Shown here: positions 12,201-22,229 of the stretch, piece after piece | Numbering within the stretch: the stretch's first letter is position 1 | How the letters are laid out: each line of letters begins with the position of its first letter | NCBI GenBank assembly: GCA_039707655.1 | Contig: CM077672.1 | Coordinates: forward strand, 197,384,537-197,448,536 | Length of the DNA stretch: 64,000 nucleotides | Direction: 5' to 3' | Source of the DNA: Elymus sibiricus | Taxonomy: Eukaryota; Streptophyta; Magnoliopsida; Poales; Poaceae | Program-made: the position numbers and the translations under genes | The notes under the pieces: generated by a model | Database searches by the model: none | What the model saw: only the letters and a program-made list of their open reading frames with translations | What the model was told of the DNA's origin: nothing

Positions 12201-13017
12201 CTCCGCCTTCGTCGCAGATAAGCCACCGCATCACTACAACCTTACTCATTCATTCACTCAAAACTTTGAATATCATCCGCGCACTTCTAGAGTTTTATTT
12301 CATCTCTATGATAGATCTTACAGTATGCCTCTAGAAGAATTTTGTGATGCCTGCAAAATTCCATTTTGGGGTTCACTTAGTGAGCCACGACAATCTGATT
12401 ATGAACTGTTTCTCAATAGTCTTTGCAATGATGAAGATAGGGGAGTTACGCAAGCTAGGATAAAGAGCATTCACTTTCCCGCTATTCGCTACTTTGCACT
12501 TTTTAATGGCAAATGCATTGTTGGTAAACAAGACTGTAGTGCACTTTGTGCCCCTAACCCGAGCCTTATTCATGCTGCTTTAACGGGTAGCAGGCATTAT
12601 AATCTTGGGGCCATTGTTGCACATAGGTTGCACTGCAACTCGGGTAATGGTGATTTATATGGAGGAATTTATGCCTCCCGAGTAGCTGCAAGGCTAGGGG
12701 TCTCGCCCAGGCCCAATGATCCTCTTTTACCTGATAAATATTTGAATTTTGAGGCAATGCAGAACCATGAGTTCATTAAGCGCAACACTCGCAGTTATGA
12801 TTATAACTTGATATTCGATAAATATCGTTCTGTGTTTGTCGTTTTGCCTGCTCCTGTCCTCTTTGATTTCCAGAACAAACAAAGATATTTTCTTCATGAG
12901 AATGAGGTGCACGAGTACAACGCGGCAGTTGAAGCTGCCCGTCTGGTTGAGGAGGCGGCTCAGAACGCCTCCACGAGCTACCACTTCGATTATTATCAAG
13001 GACAGCCATGGCAGTAG
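9235..13017 (+). pseudogene. gag-protease-Athila ORF1-like polyprotein with two in-frame stops
   Basis: One frame runs for 1261 codons, interrupted only by TGA at 10240-10242 and TAG at 10471-10473. The first true ATG is 9235. Residues about 185-330 match a retrotransposon gag domain (FDPFHGYETK... GDATKWF). A low-complexity Lys/Asp/Asn linker follows (10900-11150). The retropepsin-like region carries CDLGAGVSVMP around residue 760 and ILGRPFL about 70 residues on; DLGA in place of D(S/T)GA is usual for Athila proteases. From about 12100 to the end it resembles the Athila ORF1 / putative plant transposon protein domain (FALFNGKCIVGK, LGAIVAHRLH, GGIYASRVA). No polymerase or integrase domain exists between or after these. 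The protein would form particles in trans if the stops were recent or read through. Confidence 0.85.
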
Positions 13018-15130
13018 ACCAAGCTAGGCCAAAAGCCTAAGCTTGGGGGATTACGTATCTCTCACCGACATTACATTCATGTTCACACATTCATTCCAGT
13101 TGTCGGTGTTCATCCTTTTTCATTGTATCATCCATGTTAGTTTTATTTCCGCTTTCTTCTTGTGTGTTTGAAAAAACTTCAAAAACCCAAAAATATTTCT
13201 CGCTTCTTTTCGGTTTTTCTTTCCCGTTTGTTAGTTTGTAGTATTAAAAGAAAACCCAAAAAGATTTCTTGTTTCTTCTTTTACTTGTTGGGAGTTCTCC
13301 CTTGTAAATAGTTTTTCTCGCTTTTTGTTTTTCTTCTTTAATTTGCTTCCCTTCAGAGAAACTAAAAAACTCCAAAAATATTTCAGTGTGTTTCTCTGAA
13401 TTTCTTTTCTTTGCATTGAGTTGTCGTAGGGAGAAGACCACGATGAAAATGTTGAGTGGTTCTCATATGCTTTATTGTTGATCTAACGGAGAGCCAATAT
13501 TACCTTGTCTTCTCCCTTGAATAAAATGTTTGCAGATTCCAGCTTAGTCCACGACACTCTTGCACTATTATTATTTTCACATCATTCGGTCATGCAAGTG
13601 AAAGGCAATAATGACGATGATTTGATGAAGTGACTGTGGCAAAGAAAAGCTGGTATGAACTCTTCTTGTTTTTGTTTTTGTAAATATGTTTAACTCAGTA
13701 TCCATGATTCAACATATTATGAGTAAACATGTTTGTGATGACAATTAGAGATTATAGTTGCTCATGCCATGCTTAAGTAGCTAGGAGTGGATAATGATTT
13801 ATCTTGGATGTCAACATGCATTAAAATGGTTATGATGTAGTATGTTAATATGGTATCCTCCTCTGAATGTTTCAAGTGGCTTGACTTGGCACATGTTCAT
13901 GCATGTAGTTGATTCAAAACCAACATAGCCTCCACGATATTTATGTTCAGGGTGTCTATATCCTACTCATGCTAGTATTCAATGTTAATTATTCTCAATG
14001 CATGATCATGACCGTTTTCGCTCTCTAGTTGGTCGCTTCTCAACCTATTTGCTAGCCTTCACTTGTACTAAGCGGGAATTCTGCTTGTGCACCCACAATC
14101 CTTAAACCAAAGTTGTTCCAGATGAGTCCACTATATCTACCTATATGCGGTATTACTCTGCTGCTCCAAGTAAATTTGCATGTGCCACCTCTAATCATTC
14201 AAATAAACATTCGTTTTGTGTGCCCGTACCGCTCATGGAGCGACAGGGGGCGGTCAATATCTTCCATGCTAAGTGGGTTATTCTCGAGATGAGTGTTTAT
14301 TCACTTGTCATTGCACGAGAGAGGCTGGTATTTGGGATGCCCAGTCCTATGCTCGAAATCGAAAAAATATAATGCAAACAAACTCCCCCGGAAAGTTGTT
14401 GGTATGGAGGGCACCCGAGGATTCGGCTAGCCATGGCTTGTGTTGGTATGGTGGAGGGGGAGTAAACTTTACCTTTCCGCTTGGGAACCGCCTATAATGT
14501 GTTTAGCATGGAAGATATTGAAAACTCTTGGTCGTGACGTTGACAGGAAAAGTACACCTCCCAAAATTATTTTTCATCTCTGATTTAAGCTTCGAGCTCT
14601 GGCACAGCTGCAAATCCCTGCTTCCCTCTGCGAAGGGCCTATCAATTTACTTTTATGTTATTTTACTTTTATTGTTGAGTCTCACCTTCTTGCACTAAGC
14701 GCTAATCCTGAGAGCACTATTGTCATCCTTATGCATTGAGTATAGTTAATGTTGTGTGCATCATGACTGGATCTCTTCTACCCTGAATTACAATGTTTAG
14801 TCGCTGCTTGAACTTTGGAAGTGCTCTGCATTTATGTTTTGTGGTCTCAGAAAGGGCTAGTGAGATACCATGTTATCATATTATATCATGATTGTTTTGA
14901 CAAATTGTTGGCATTTGAGATATGTTATTATTGCTCGCTAGTTGATTATGCCATTGATATGAGTAAATATAGTTTTTAAGTGTTATTATGAGCATGGTTA
15001 GTTCATGATCTTTGCTGAAAACCTGGGTACTATTTAAGCTTATATACGGATACAAGAACAAAAGAGTTCGTAAAAGTTTTTCTTTATCACTTTCAGTTTG
15101 TCAACTGAATTGCTTGAGGACAAGCAATGA
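13018..15130 (+). other. 3' non-coding region of the Athila-type element
   Basis: No long ORF. It begins with a second purine tract, CTAAGCTTGGGGGA (about 13038-13051), and has several TTTTTC-rich and AAAAACCC-rich segments at 13190-13400. CAATATCTTCCATGCTAA at 14257 pairs with its complement TTAGCATGGAAGATATTG at about 14503, framing a possible 265-nt stem-loop. Confidence 0.7.
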
Positions 15131-15132
15131 GT

Positions 15133-15147
15133 TAAGCTTGGGGTAGT
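15133..15147 (+). promoter_or_regulatory. Polypurine tract
   Basis: TAAGCTTGGGGTAGT lies immediately before the 3' LTR, where plus-strand DNA synthesis is primed. The same AAGCTTGGGG core precedes the minus-strand Athila LTR near 55622. Confidence 0.8.
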
Positions 15148-16269
15148 TGATACGTCTCCGTCGTATCTAATTTTCCAAACACTTTTGCTCTTGTTTTGGA
15201 CTCTAATTTACATGATTTGAATGAAACTAACCCGGACTGACGCTGTTTTCAGCAGAACTACCATGGTGTTGTTTTTGTGCAGAAATCAAAGTTCTCGGAT
15301 TTGGACGAAACTTTTTGGAGAATTTTTATGGAATATATAAAAATTATTGGCGCAAGAATCAACAAAAGAGGGGCCACCTGTTGCCCACAAGACAACAGGG
15401 CGCGACCCCCCCTAGGGCGCGCCCTGATGCCTTGTGGGGCCCACAGGCGGCCGTCTGACCTAATTCCAACGCTATAAATCCTCTTTCCCCGAGAAAAAAA
15501 TAAGAGAAGAAGTTTCATCACGTTTTACGATACGGAGCCGCCGCCACCTACTGTTCTTCATCGGGAGGGCTGATCTGGAGTCCGTTCGGGGCTCCGGAGA
15601 GGGGGATTCGACGCCGTCGTCATCATCAACCATCCTCCATCATCGATTTCATGATGCTCACCACCGGGCGTGAGTAATTCCTTCGTAGGCTTGCTGGACG
15701 GTGATGGGTTGGATGAGATTTATCATGTAATCGAGTCAATTTGTTAGGGCTTTGATCCCTAGTATCCACTATGTTCTGAGATTGATGTTGCTATACTTAA
15801 TGCTTGTCACTAGGGCCCGAGTGCCATGATTTCAGATCTGAACCCTTTATGTTTTCATGAATATATTTGTGTTCTTGATCCTATCTTGCAAGTTATATGC
15901 ACCTGTTACGTGTTATGATCCGCATACCCCAAGGTGACAATAATTAGGATTCTTTCCGATGATTACCGTAGTTTGAGGAGTTCATGTATTCACTAAGTGC
16001 TAATGCTTTGTTCCGGTTCTCTATTAAAAGGAGGCCTTAATATCCCTTAGTTTCCTTAAGGACCCCGCTGCCACGGGAGGGTAGGACAAAAGATGTCATG
16101 CAAGTTCTTATTATAAGCACGTATGACTATATACGGAATACATGCCTACATTACATTGATGAATTGGAGCTATTGTGTATCGCCCTAGGTTGTGACTGTT
16201 ATATGATGAATATCATCCAACATAATTATCATCACCGATCCAATGCCTACGACTTTCTTATATTGGTTT
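15148..16269 (+). repeat. Truncated 3' LTR of the Athila-type element
   Basis: It starts TGATACGTCTCCGTCG and follows the 5' LTR to TATTGGTTT, then passes directly into copia LTR sequence. The last 285 or so bases of the LTR, the right target duplication and any flank are missing. Confidence 0.88.
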
Positions 16270-16469
16270 GAAATCTCCAAACCCCTCCTTTACTTATATG
16301 TGCAATGTTTTACTTTTCGCTGCTACACTCTTAGAATTGCATGTGTAGGGTGATACTTGGCTTGGTATACTTGCTAAAATCTGCCCACAACTAAAATTGG
16401 GAAAAGGATTGATTTTTATTTGGTCAAGTAGTCTAATCACCCCCCTCTAGACATACTTTCGATCCTACA
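16267..16469 (+). repeat. 3' remnant of copia 5' LTR
   Basis: About 200 bp match 47918-48116 of the 3' LTR nearly base for base and end in the same GATCCTACA. The first 1.3 kb of this LTR are gone, replaced by the Athila LTR. Confidence 0.88.
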
Positions 16470-16471
16470 AG

Positions 16472-16485
16472 TGGTATCAGAGCTT
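16472..16485 (+). promoter_or_regulatory. Primer binding site, initiator tRNA-Met type
   Basis: TGGTATCAGAGCTT starts two bases after the LTR end. This is the complement of plant initiator tRNA-Met and is typical for copia elements. Confidence 0.9.
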
Positions 16486-16522
16486 TGATCTCCATTGCAT
16501 TGGTTTCACAACCTAGGAGAGT

Positions 16523-18672
16523 ATGGCGTCTAGGAGAGTATGGCGTCTAGGAGAGCATAAGATGAAGATGCATATTCTTGGTCATAACCCCGCCGTTTGG
16601 GCTGTTGTTCGTGTTGGCTTGCAAGGTGAATTCTTTGAGGATGGTAAGGAACCGGATCGTGAAGCAACCACGGAAGAGTTGAAGATGTTGCAATACAATG
16701 CTCAAGCTTGTGACATTCTCTTCAACGGTTTGTGCCCCGAGGAGTTCAACAAGATCAGCCGCCTCGAGAATGCAAAGGAAATTTGGGATAGTTTGGTTGA
16801 TATGTACGAGGGTACTGAGTCCGTCAAGGAATCCAAGTTGGATGTGCTTCAAAGTCAACTTGACAAGTTCAAGATGAAGGATGGTGAAGGAGTCGCTGAA
16901 ATGTACTCTAGGCTTGCTCTCATCACAAATGAGATTGCCGGCTTAGGAAGTGAAGAGATGACCGACAAATTCATCATCAAGAAGATCCTTAGAGCCTTGG
17001 ATGGAGAATATGATACCGTGTGCACATTGATCCAAATGATGCCCAATTATAAAGATCTCAAGCCCACGGAAGTCATTGGAAGGATTGTTGCTCATGAGAT
17101 GTCGCTCAAGGACAAGGAGGAGCTACACAACAAATCAAGTGGTGCTTACAAAGTCTCAACTGATGCTCTCACAACTTCAAGCGACAAGCTAGTATCCAAT
17201 GAAGAGATAAGCCTAATGGTGAAAAGAGTCAACAAGTTTTACAAGAACAAAGGAAAAGAAAGAAGCTCTAGCTCAAGGCATTATGATAGAAGATCATCAA
17301 GTCGTGACCGTAATTGCTATAATTGTGGAAGACCCGGACACTACTCCAATGAGTGTACGGCACCTCACAAGAAAAAAGACGAATCACCAAGAGGAAGACA
17401 TAAAAGGGATGAATCACCTCACAAGGAGAGAAGGAGTAGGGAAGATTGTTATGAACGAAGACCTTCTCGGAGAAGCAAGGATTCGGAAAGGAAAGACAAG
17501 TCATCCAAGAGCTACACTAGAGGAAGACATCAAGCTCATGTTGGTGAATGGATTTCCGGCTCCGACTCCGACAACCATTCCGAGAGAAGTTATCACTCTA
17601 ACTCCGACTATAGTCAAGATGAAGGTGTTGCCGGACTTGCTCTCGTATCCTCCAACTCCTATGACCTATTTGATTCACCAAATGAAGGAATTGGAAGATG
17701 CTCCATGGCAAAAGGCCCCAAGGTATCACACCCCGAACACTTTGACTTTAGTAGTGATGAGGATGATTTGCTTGGTGATGATGATTTACTTGTTGAAAAG
17801 ACTTGTGATGTGAGCTATAATGAACATGCTAGTAATCATGATAGTCAAGAGGAAACGAATGACAATGCTATGAAGGAGATCGAGCATCTAACTAAAGAAC
17901 TAAACACTCTTAAGTTAGCTCATGAAACAACTCTAGAGGATCATAGAGAGCTTCTAAGATCTCATGAGAAGCTACGCTTCAAGAAGCTAAATTTAGAGCA
18001 AGAGCATGAGTTTCTAAAAGCTATCAATGACGATCTTCGAAAGAAGAGTTCTTCATATCTTGCCAAATGTTTACTCTTGTCTACTTTTATGCCACAAGTC
18101 AAATCTAAGCAAACTAGTAACAAGGGTTCTACCTCTAGTAGTAACAATAACAATGCTAAATCCAATATTGTTGCTTCTAGTAGTTCTATTGATTCCACTA
18201 ATGATTCTCTTAGCCAAGTTACACTTGAGCAAGAAAACAATTTATTGAAAGGAATTATAGAAAAGGGTGTCTACAAGAGCCTTGCCAGGAGTAAGCAATT
18301 TGAGGAAATTGTGCGCAAGCAAGGAAGGCACCGGAAGAACCAAGGTGTTGGTTTTGAACGAAAGTTCAATGCCAATGGAGTTGAGTGGGAGGAAGATCAA
18401 TACCCCAAGATGAAGTTTGTTCCTCAACAAGAGAAGTAAAGTATGATCCTACTTCTTTCAAGGGGACACAAGCTCAAGATGATCTTCCACCTCAAGACCA
18501 CAAGCTAAAAGGCAAGGACAAGCTTCAAGAAGAGATTGACTCATTTGAAGAACCACCTCAAGCTTTGGTAAAGTGGGTTCCAAAGGCCTCATCAAGTTCT
18601 ACTTCATCAAGTGCTACTACAACTCCAAGGATTCCCATCAAGTTGATGTGGGTCCCAAAGAAGAAGAACTAG
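16523..18672 (+). pseudogene. copia-type gag, frameshifted near its C terminus
   Basis: The ATG at 16523 opens 638 codons. Residues about 50-195 match the copia gag (UBN2-type) domain (ENAKEIWDSLVDMYEG, LDKFKMKDGE). Residues 264-277 are a CCHC zinc knuckle, CYNCGRPGHYSNEC, which binds RNA. An Arg/Ser/Lys-rich stretch follows, and about residues 450-505 look like a coiled coil. At 18437 five extra bases (TAAAG) create a stop and shift the frame. The downstream frame continues from 18442 to the stop at 18670-18672, ending in WVPKKKN as related wheat copies do. A local tandem duplication of TATGGCGTCTAGGAGAG places a second in-frame ATG-like context at the start (16522-16555). There is no protease. 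Confidence 0.82.
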
Positions 18673-19470
18673 AGAGTTCTTGTGGGTGACTCCACCAACA
18701 AACTTCACTCATATTCATTTTGGCGAGAACTTGTGCAACCAACTTCAACATATTGCACTAGTTCATGGAGTCACAAACCCTCTTGTTGGTAAGACAAGGG
18801 GCAAGGTATTCAATGCATTCATGGACATCATAATGTGTGCATTTCACTCTATGTCTATGGATATTTTTGTATGTTCCTTGTGGGACTAACCCATGTAGGT
18901 ATTGAAAGTGCAAAACTCAAGGATTGCTCCCAACTCTTGATGGTCTACATCAACATTGAGCATCCACATCTACAACATCTACATGAAGTCAACATCGAAA
19001 AAACCCAAGGTTAGTTCATCCCTCTTTGGGGGGGATATCACATCTAGCGGGAGCTTTACTCTAAGACTTGAGTCAAAGCAACTCTAATGGTGTGAACACA
19101 TTAATGATCTATGTAAAAGTGGTAACCCCACTTGTGCTTAAACGATGAGTATGACCTATGATCAAATGTTCTCATTTGGCTCCTATGTCAATATACTCAT
19201 ATATGGATGACTATGTCATCGCCCATTGCTTGATAGATGCTAGAATTGGTTGTGCATGTTTGACACATATTTCATTTGCTATCTTATTTTGTGAGCATGT
19301 TGCTATGCATATTTCTCATTCGAGGACATCCATTTGTAGTTTGATTGATTTGGTTTTATTTGGCCAAATGGATGTACAAGAATGCCTAAGCACCTTCTCT
19401 AGCTATCTATCTTGACTTGTCTAATTTCTTTCTTGCTATATCACAAAAACTTAAACAAGTCTCTTTCGGA
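18673..19470 (+). other. Non-coding internal region of the copia element
   Basis: This lies where pol would be expected, but all frames are short and without motifs. It contains the string TATTGAAAGTGCAAAACTCA at about 18900, similar to the LTR start TTGAAAGTGCAACTAATC, and CTTTGGGGGGGATATC (19021-19036), a purine/G-rich tract. These could be scars of an earlier internal recombination. Confidence 0.5.
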
Positions 19471-19949
19471 CCCTCCGGGTGAGGAGCACTCGGAGCCACC
19501 GATCCGACTAGGGCTGACCTCCAAAACCTTCTAAGTGATTTTCGGATAGACCAATTCACAAGCATCCGGTCTCACTAAAACTACTTGGACTGATCTGATT
19601 TTCTAATCTCGGAGATACCGATCTGAAATTCTCGGCGTCACCGAAATGATGTGCTCATAGCAGTTACACATCTCGGTGCCACTGATTCTTTTCGCTCGGT
19701 CTCACCGACAGCTGATGGGTATATATATCCCGCGTGCTCGTACGGTTGAAATTTCTCAATCGTTTCGTCGCCGCACCCCACAACTACCATCGCCCGTGGT
19801 CTTCGGATCGTCTACTCGTCTCCAGCGCGCCCTCACCGCCGGACTCCATCGTCGTCAACAGCATTCTTCGCCGCCGTTGCCACCGTAGAGGATCTCCACC
19901 AAGTTAGGGTGAGATTCGATCCTCTAGTGCTTCAAATTTCTGATTCCAT
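19470..19949 (+). promoter_or_regulatory. Internal promoter-like region: inverted-site array, TATA and GC-rich leader
   Basis: About six copies of a short inverted site (consensus TCGGT-NNN-ACCGA, for example CTCGGCGTCACCGA and CTCGGTCTCACCGA) lie at 19480-19710. A TATA-like TATATATAT follows at 19720-19728, then a GC-rich, 5' UTR-like leader to about 19880. A donor-like GGGTGAGA lies at 19907-19914. The same array-then-TATA order is seen in the U3 part of the 3' LTR (46963-47326). Transcription from here is an inference. Confidence 0.55.
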
Positions 19950-20106
19950 CACTACTGCAGGCGACCGCTAATGCGACACATGAATCAGAGACCCCGTGAC
20001 CAAACTATGTGCGCTGCATGCATCGCAAACAGTGTAGTAATAAAACCATCCCAAATAGGATGAACTATTTGCGATGCCGGAGACATAAAAATGATTCAGA
20101 TTAGAG

Positions 20107-20356
20107 ACGCGTGTGCGATATGTGGCATACAGTTGGTCCATATGAACTATTTGCGATAAGCCAGAACAACAAACACGGTCAGCCAGTTCAAGGTGTGTGC
20201 GATACACGGCATACAGTTCACTCGGATGAACTGTTTGTGATTATCCAACACAACAGAAACGGGCAGCCAGTTCGAGGTGTGTGCGATGCACGGCATGCGG
20301 TTCACTCGGATGAACTATTTGTGATTACCCAACACAACAAAAATGGTTCAACTTAA
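20107..20356. repeat. Left subterminal repeats of the CACTA element
   Basis: Three units with an 83-84-bp period start GTGTGCGATA/GTGTGCGATG at about 20110, 20194 and 20277. Each contains a GGTCC/TCACTC spacer, ATGAACT(A/G)TTTG(C/T)GAT and an AACACAACA-type tail. Such subterminal repeats are the usual binding sites of the CACTA TNPA-type protein. Confidence 0.8.
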
Positions 20357-20703
20357 CAAGGTGTGTGATACGCGACAAATAGGTCAGTAATCCAAAATGT
20401 GTGGGAAGACGGATAATAACACGGACGATTCCTGCTAATAACCCGTGTGTGTTGTGGGCAAACGTTTGCTTGTATACAATTGTCAGCGATTGATGAAATC
20501 ATCACCGACGGGTTCCCTAGTTTAGTCCATCTGCGATGTAATTTGCTCAGTCTATAGAAGAACAACATATATAACCAAATTAAACATCCAATTACATAGG
20601 TGACTATACAAAACATTCGCACACACCTTAATAAACAATTACATGCATTCTAAACTAGGAGAAACGATCATCTAATCATCTACTTCTTGTGACGCTGTCG
20701 CCA
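20357..20703. other. Non-coding CACTA sequence downstream of the exonuclease gene
   Basis: On the minus strand this would be the 3' UTR of the exonuclease gene. It contains scattered TTGCGAT-like words but no ORF. Confidence 0.45.
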
Positions 20704-21408
20704 CTACTCGTGGCTCGATCCCTCATCGTCCACAGGAAGGAGGCACTCCCTCATGTCAATGATCCGCCTGTACATCTCGTAGCTTGTGTACGCATCCTTG
20801 GCCGCGTACTTGACGTGTTCTTCATCCAGTCTCCGCACCCAGGCCTCGTGCCAGGCATCCTTGTTCTTTTTGCACTCATCCTTCATGCCTCTGTAGTAGG
20901 GGTCGATGATGGCCATGGCTAGGTCAACCAGGGAGTCCTTCTCCTTCTTTCTGCCCCAGACCCTGTACTGGCATTGGATGTCAACAAGATTCTGGCAGGC
21001 CAAGCCCGTAGTCTCGAGCACCTTTAGATCGTTCACAGTGTCCACCATAGCGAACCTGTAGTCGGGGCTGTTGATAAACCTGGCGAAATGCTCACAAGGC
21101 CTTGTGGCCAGGGAGTAGTGGTAGACGAGGACGTGATGGCGCACACACAACTGGGCGATGGCAACCTTCTGATCATACCCGGTACGACCGCCGGTGAACT
21201 CGAGGTCGAAGCCGACCACTTGGTACTCGTCCTCAGCAAGCAACTGCTCCATAGTGTGGATGGAGCTCTCCACCGAGACCGGCTCGTTGGTGTACACCAC
21301 CGAGAGGTCCTTCCCCCTCACGTGGGTGTCCACTACGTGAGGCGTGGTGAACTGCCGCCCGTCGTCGTCGTCAGCCGCTGGGAGCGCCATTGGAGCCGGG
21401 AGCGCCAT
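20704..21408 (-). CDS. DEDDy 3'-5' exonuclease (WRN-exonuclease-like), CACTA cargo
   Basis: Proteins of this class remove nucleotides from 3' ends of DNA or RNA using two metal ions in an RNase H-like fold. The chosen ATG at 21408 (a second in-frame ATG at 21390) gives 234 residues. Upstream codons stay open to 21735 but look unlike the family. Motif Exo I is FDLEFTGG (D68, E70), Exo II is VDTVNDLKVL (D127), and Exo III is VKYAAKDAYTSYEMY (Y201, D205). All DEDDy catalytic residues are therefore present and the frame is intact. The length fits plant single-domain WRN-exo-like proteins. No RecQ helicase or HRDC domain is attached. A TTTATT-like element lies about 95 bp upstream of the ATG on the minus strand. 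It is divergently oriented to the gene at 22230. The substrate is unknown; capture from a host gene is inferred. Confidence 0.83.
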   Translation of the reverse strand: MALPAPMALPAADDDDGRQFTTPHVVDTHVRGKDLSVVYTNEPVSVESSIHTMEQLLAEDEYQVVGFDLEFTGGRTGYDQKVAIAQLCVRHHVLVYHYSLATRPCEHFARFINSPDYRFAMVDTVNDLKVLETTGLACQNLVDIQCQYRVWGRKKEKDSLVDLAMAIIDPYYRGMKDECKKNKDAWHEAWVRRLDEEHVKYAAKDAYTSYEMYRRIIDMRECLLPVDDEGSSHE

Positions 21409-22141
21409 TGGAGCCGCTGGATATCCTCTCTGTATGTGTCGTCGTGGGTGTGCTTTTTGTGTCGTGGGTCGCGAGAGATGAAGGTAAATGGCCGCGGGAA
21501 TAAATGAGGGCCGGGCGGCCGGGATTCTCGGCACGTCCGCAAGGCAGTTTTTGCCGCACGTAACTGCGTCATGGCGCCGCGTCCGGCGTAACCGCATGCA
21601 TAAGGCACCCCGAACGTACGTGATCGTGCACCGGCCCGAAACGCTTGCACCGCGCGCGGAGGGACATGTGCAGAGCGCGCGGCGGGACGCGAGCAAAGCG
21701 CACGCCGCAGCCGCCTCAAGCGCGAGCAACCACACGCATAGAGTAGTTGAACACGCAAGGAATGGCCGTCTACAAGCCGGCCGGCAGTTGCGAGCCGGCG
21801 GCGTGATGTGAAACTACGTCGCGTTCCACATCACACAGTGGGCGAACAATCGTTCGCGACGCTGCGTAGAGAGCGGCCGTGTGCTAGGTAATTAAATCGC
21901 CAACGTTTTTTTAACCGTTTGTGTACGTGTCATTTCATCCTCCTCTCGCACGTCTTTGTCACCGCACTGCTTTAGAAGGCTTAGAGCGCAAGCTTGAGCA
22001 CTGCACAGGCATTCTTTTGGCCAAACGTTAGCTCGAAGAGACGCCAATGAATCATCGGTGAGCCCGTTCCCGCGCGGAACCGTGCAAGCTTCCCGCCCGA
22101 CTCGGCGAAATCCCAAAAAACCCCTGTGCTTACCGGCCTGC
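21409..22141. other. Intergenic region between two divergent CACTA cargo genes
   Basis: A GC-rich stretch (21480-21860) covers the shared upstream area of the minus-strand exonuclease and the plus-strand gene at 22230. It holds short ORFs only. No repeat is visible. Confidence 0.45.
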
Positions 22142-22149
22142 TATATAAA
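22142..22149 (+). promoter_or_regulatory. TATA box of the Arg/Ala-rich gene
   Basis: TATATAAA lies 81 bp before the ATG at 22230, followed by a CT-rich leader (CCCCTCCCTCCCC) typical of plant 5' UTRs. Confidence 0.75.
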
Positions 22150-22229
22150 CAGTCACGGCCGGCGAGTCGGCATCGCATTTTCCCCTCCCTCCCCGTAGCT
22201 TATCTCGTCTGCTTCTCCCACCATCACCA

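Larger units (their letters stand above)
7746..16269 (+). mobile_element. Athila-type Ty3/gypsy element, pol-less, 3' end lost
   Basis: Order: 5' LTR, tRNA-Asp-type primer site, gag/protease/ORF1-like reading frame, a 2.1-kb 3' non-coding region, polypurine tract, truncated 3' LTR. No reverse transcriptase, RNase H or integrase is encoded, so it would depend on a related autonomous element. The primer site and ORF layout match the Athila group that includes the wheat families Sabrina and WHAM. Hand comparison of the first 310 bases of the two LTRs gives about 4% difference, mostly transitions. The element is fused directly to a copia LTR remnant at 16267-16269. Confidence 0.85.

Noticed and set aside
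18673..19470. Hidden copia pol remnants between gag and ORF2
   Set aside because: No protease, integrase or reverse transcriptase motif could be read in any frame.
21409..21735. N-terminal extension of the exonuclease to 343 residues
   Set aside because: The extension is Cys/Arg low complexity, unlike the family, and a promoter-like region precedes the ATG at 21408.
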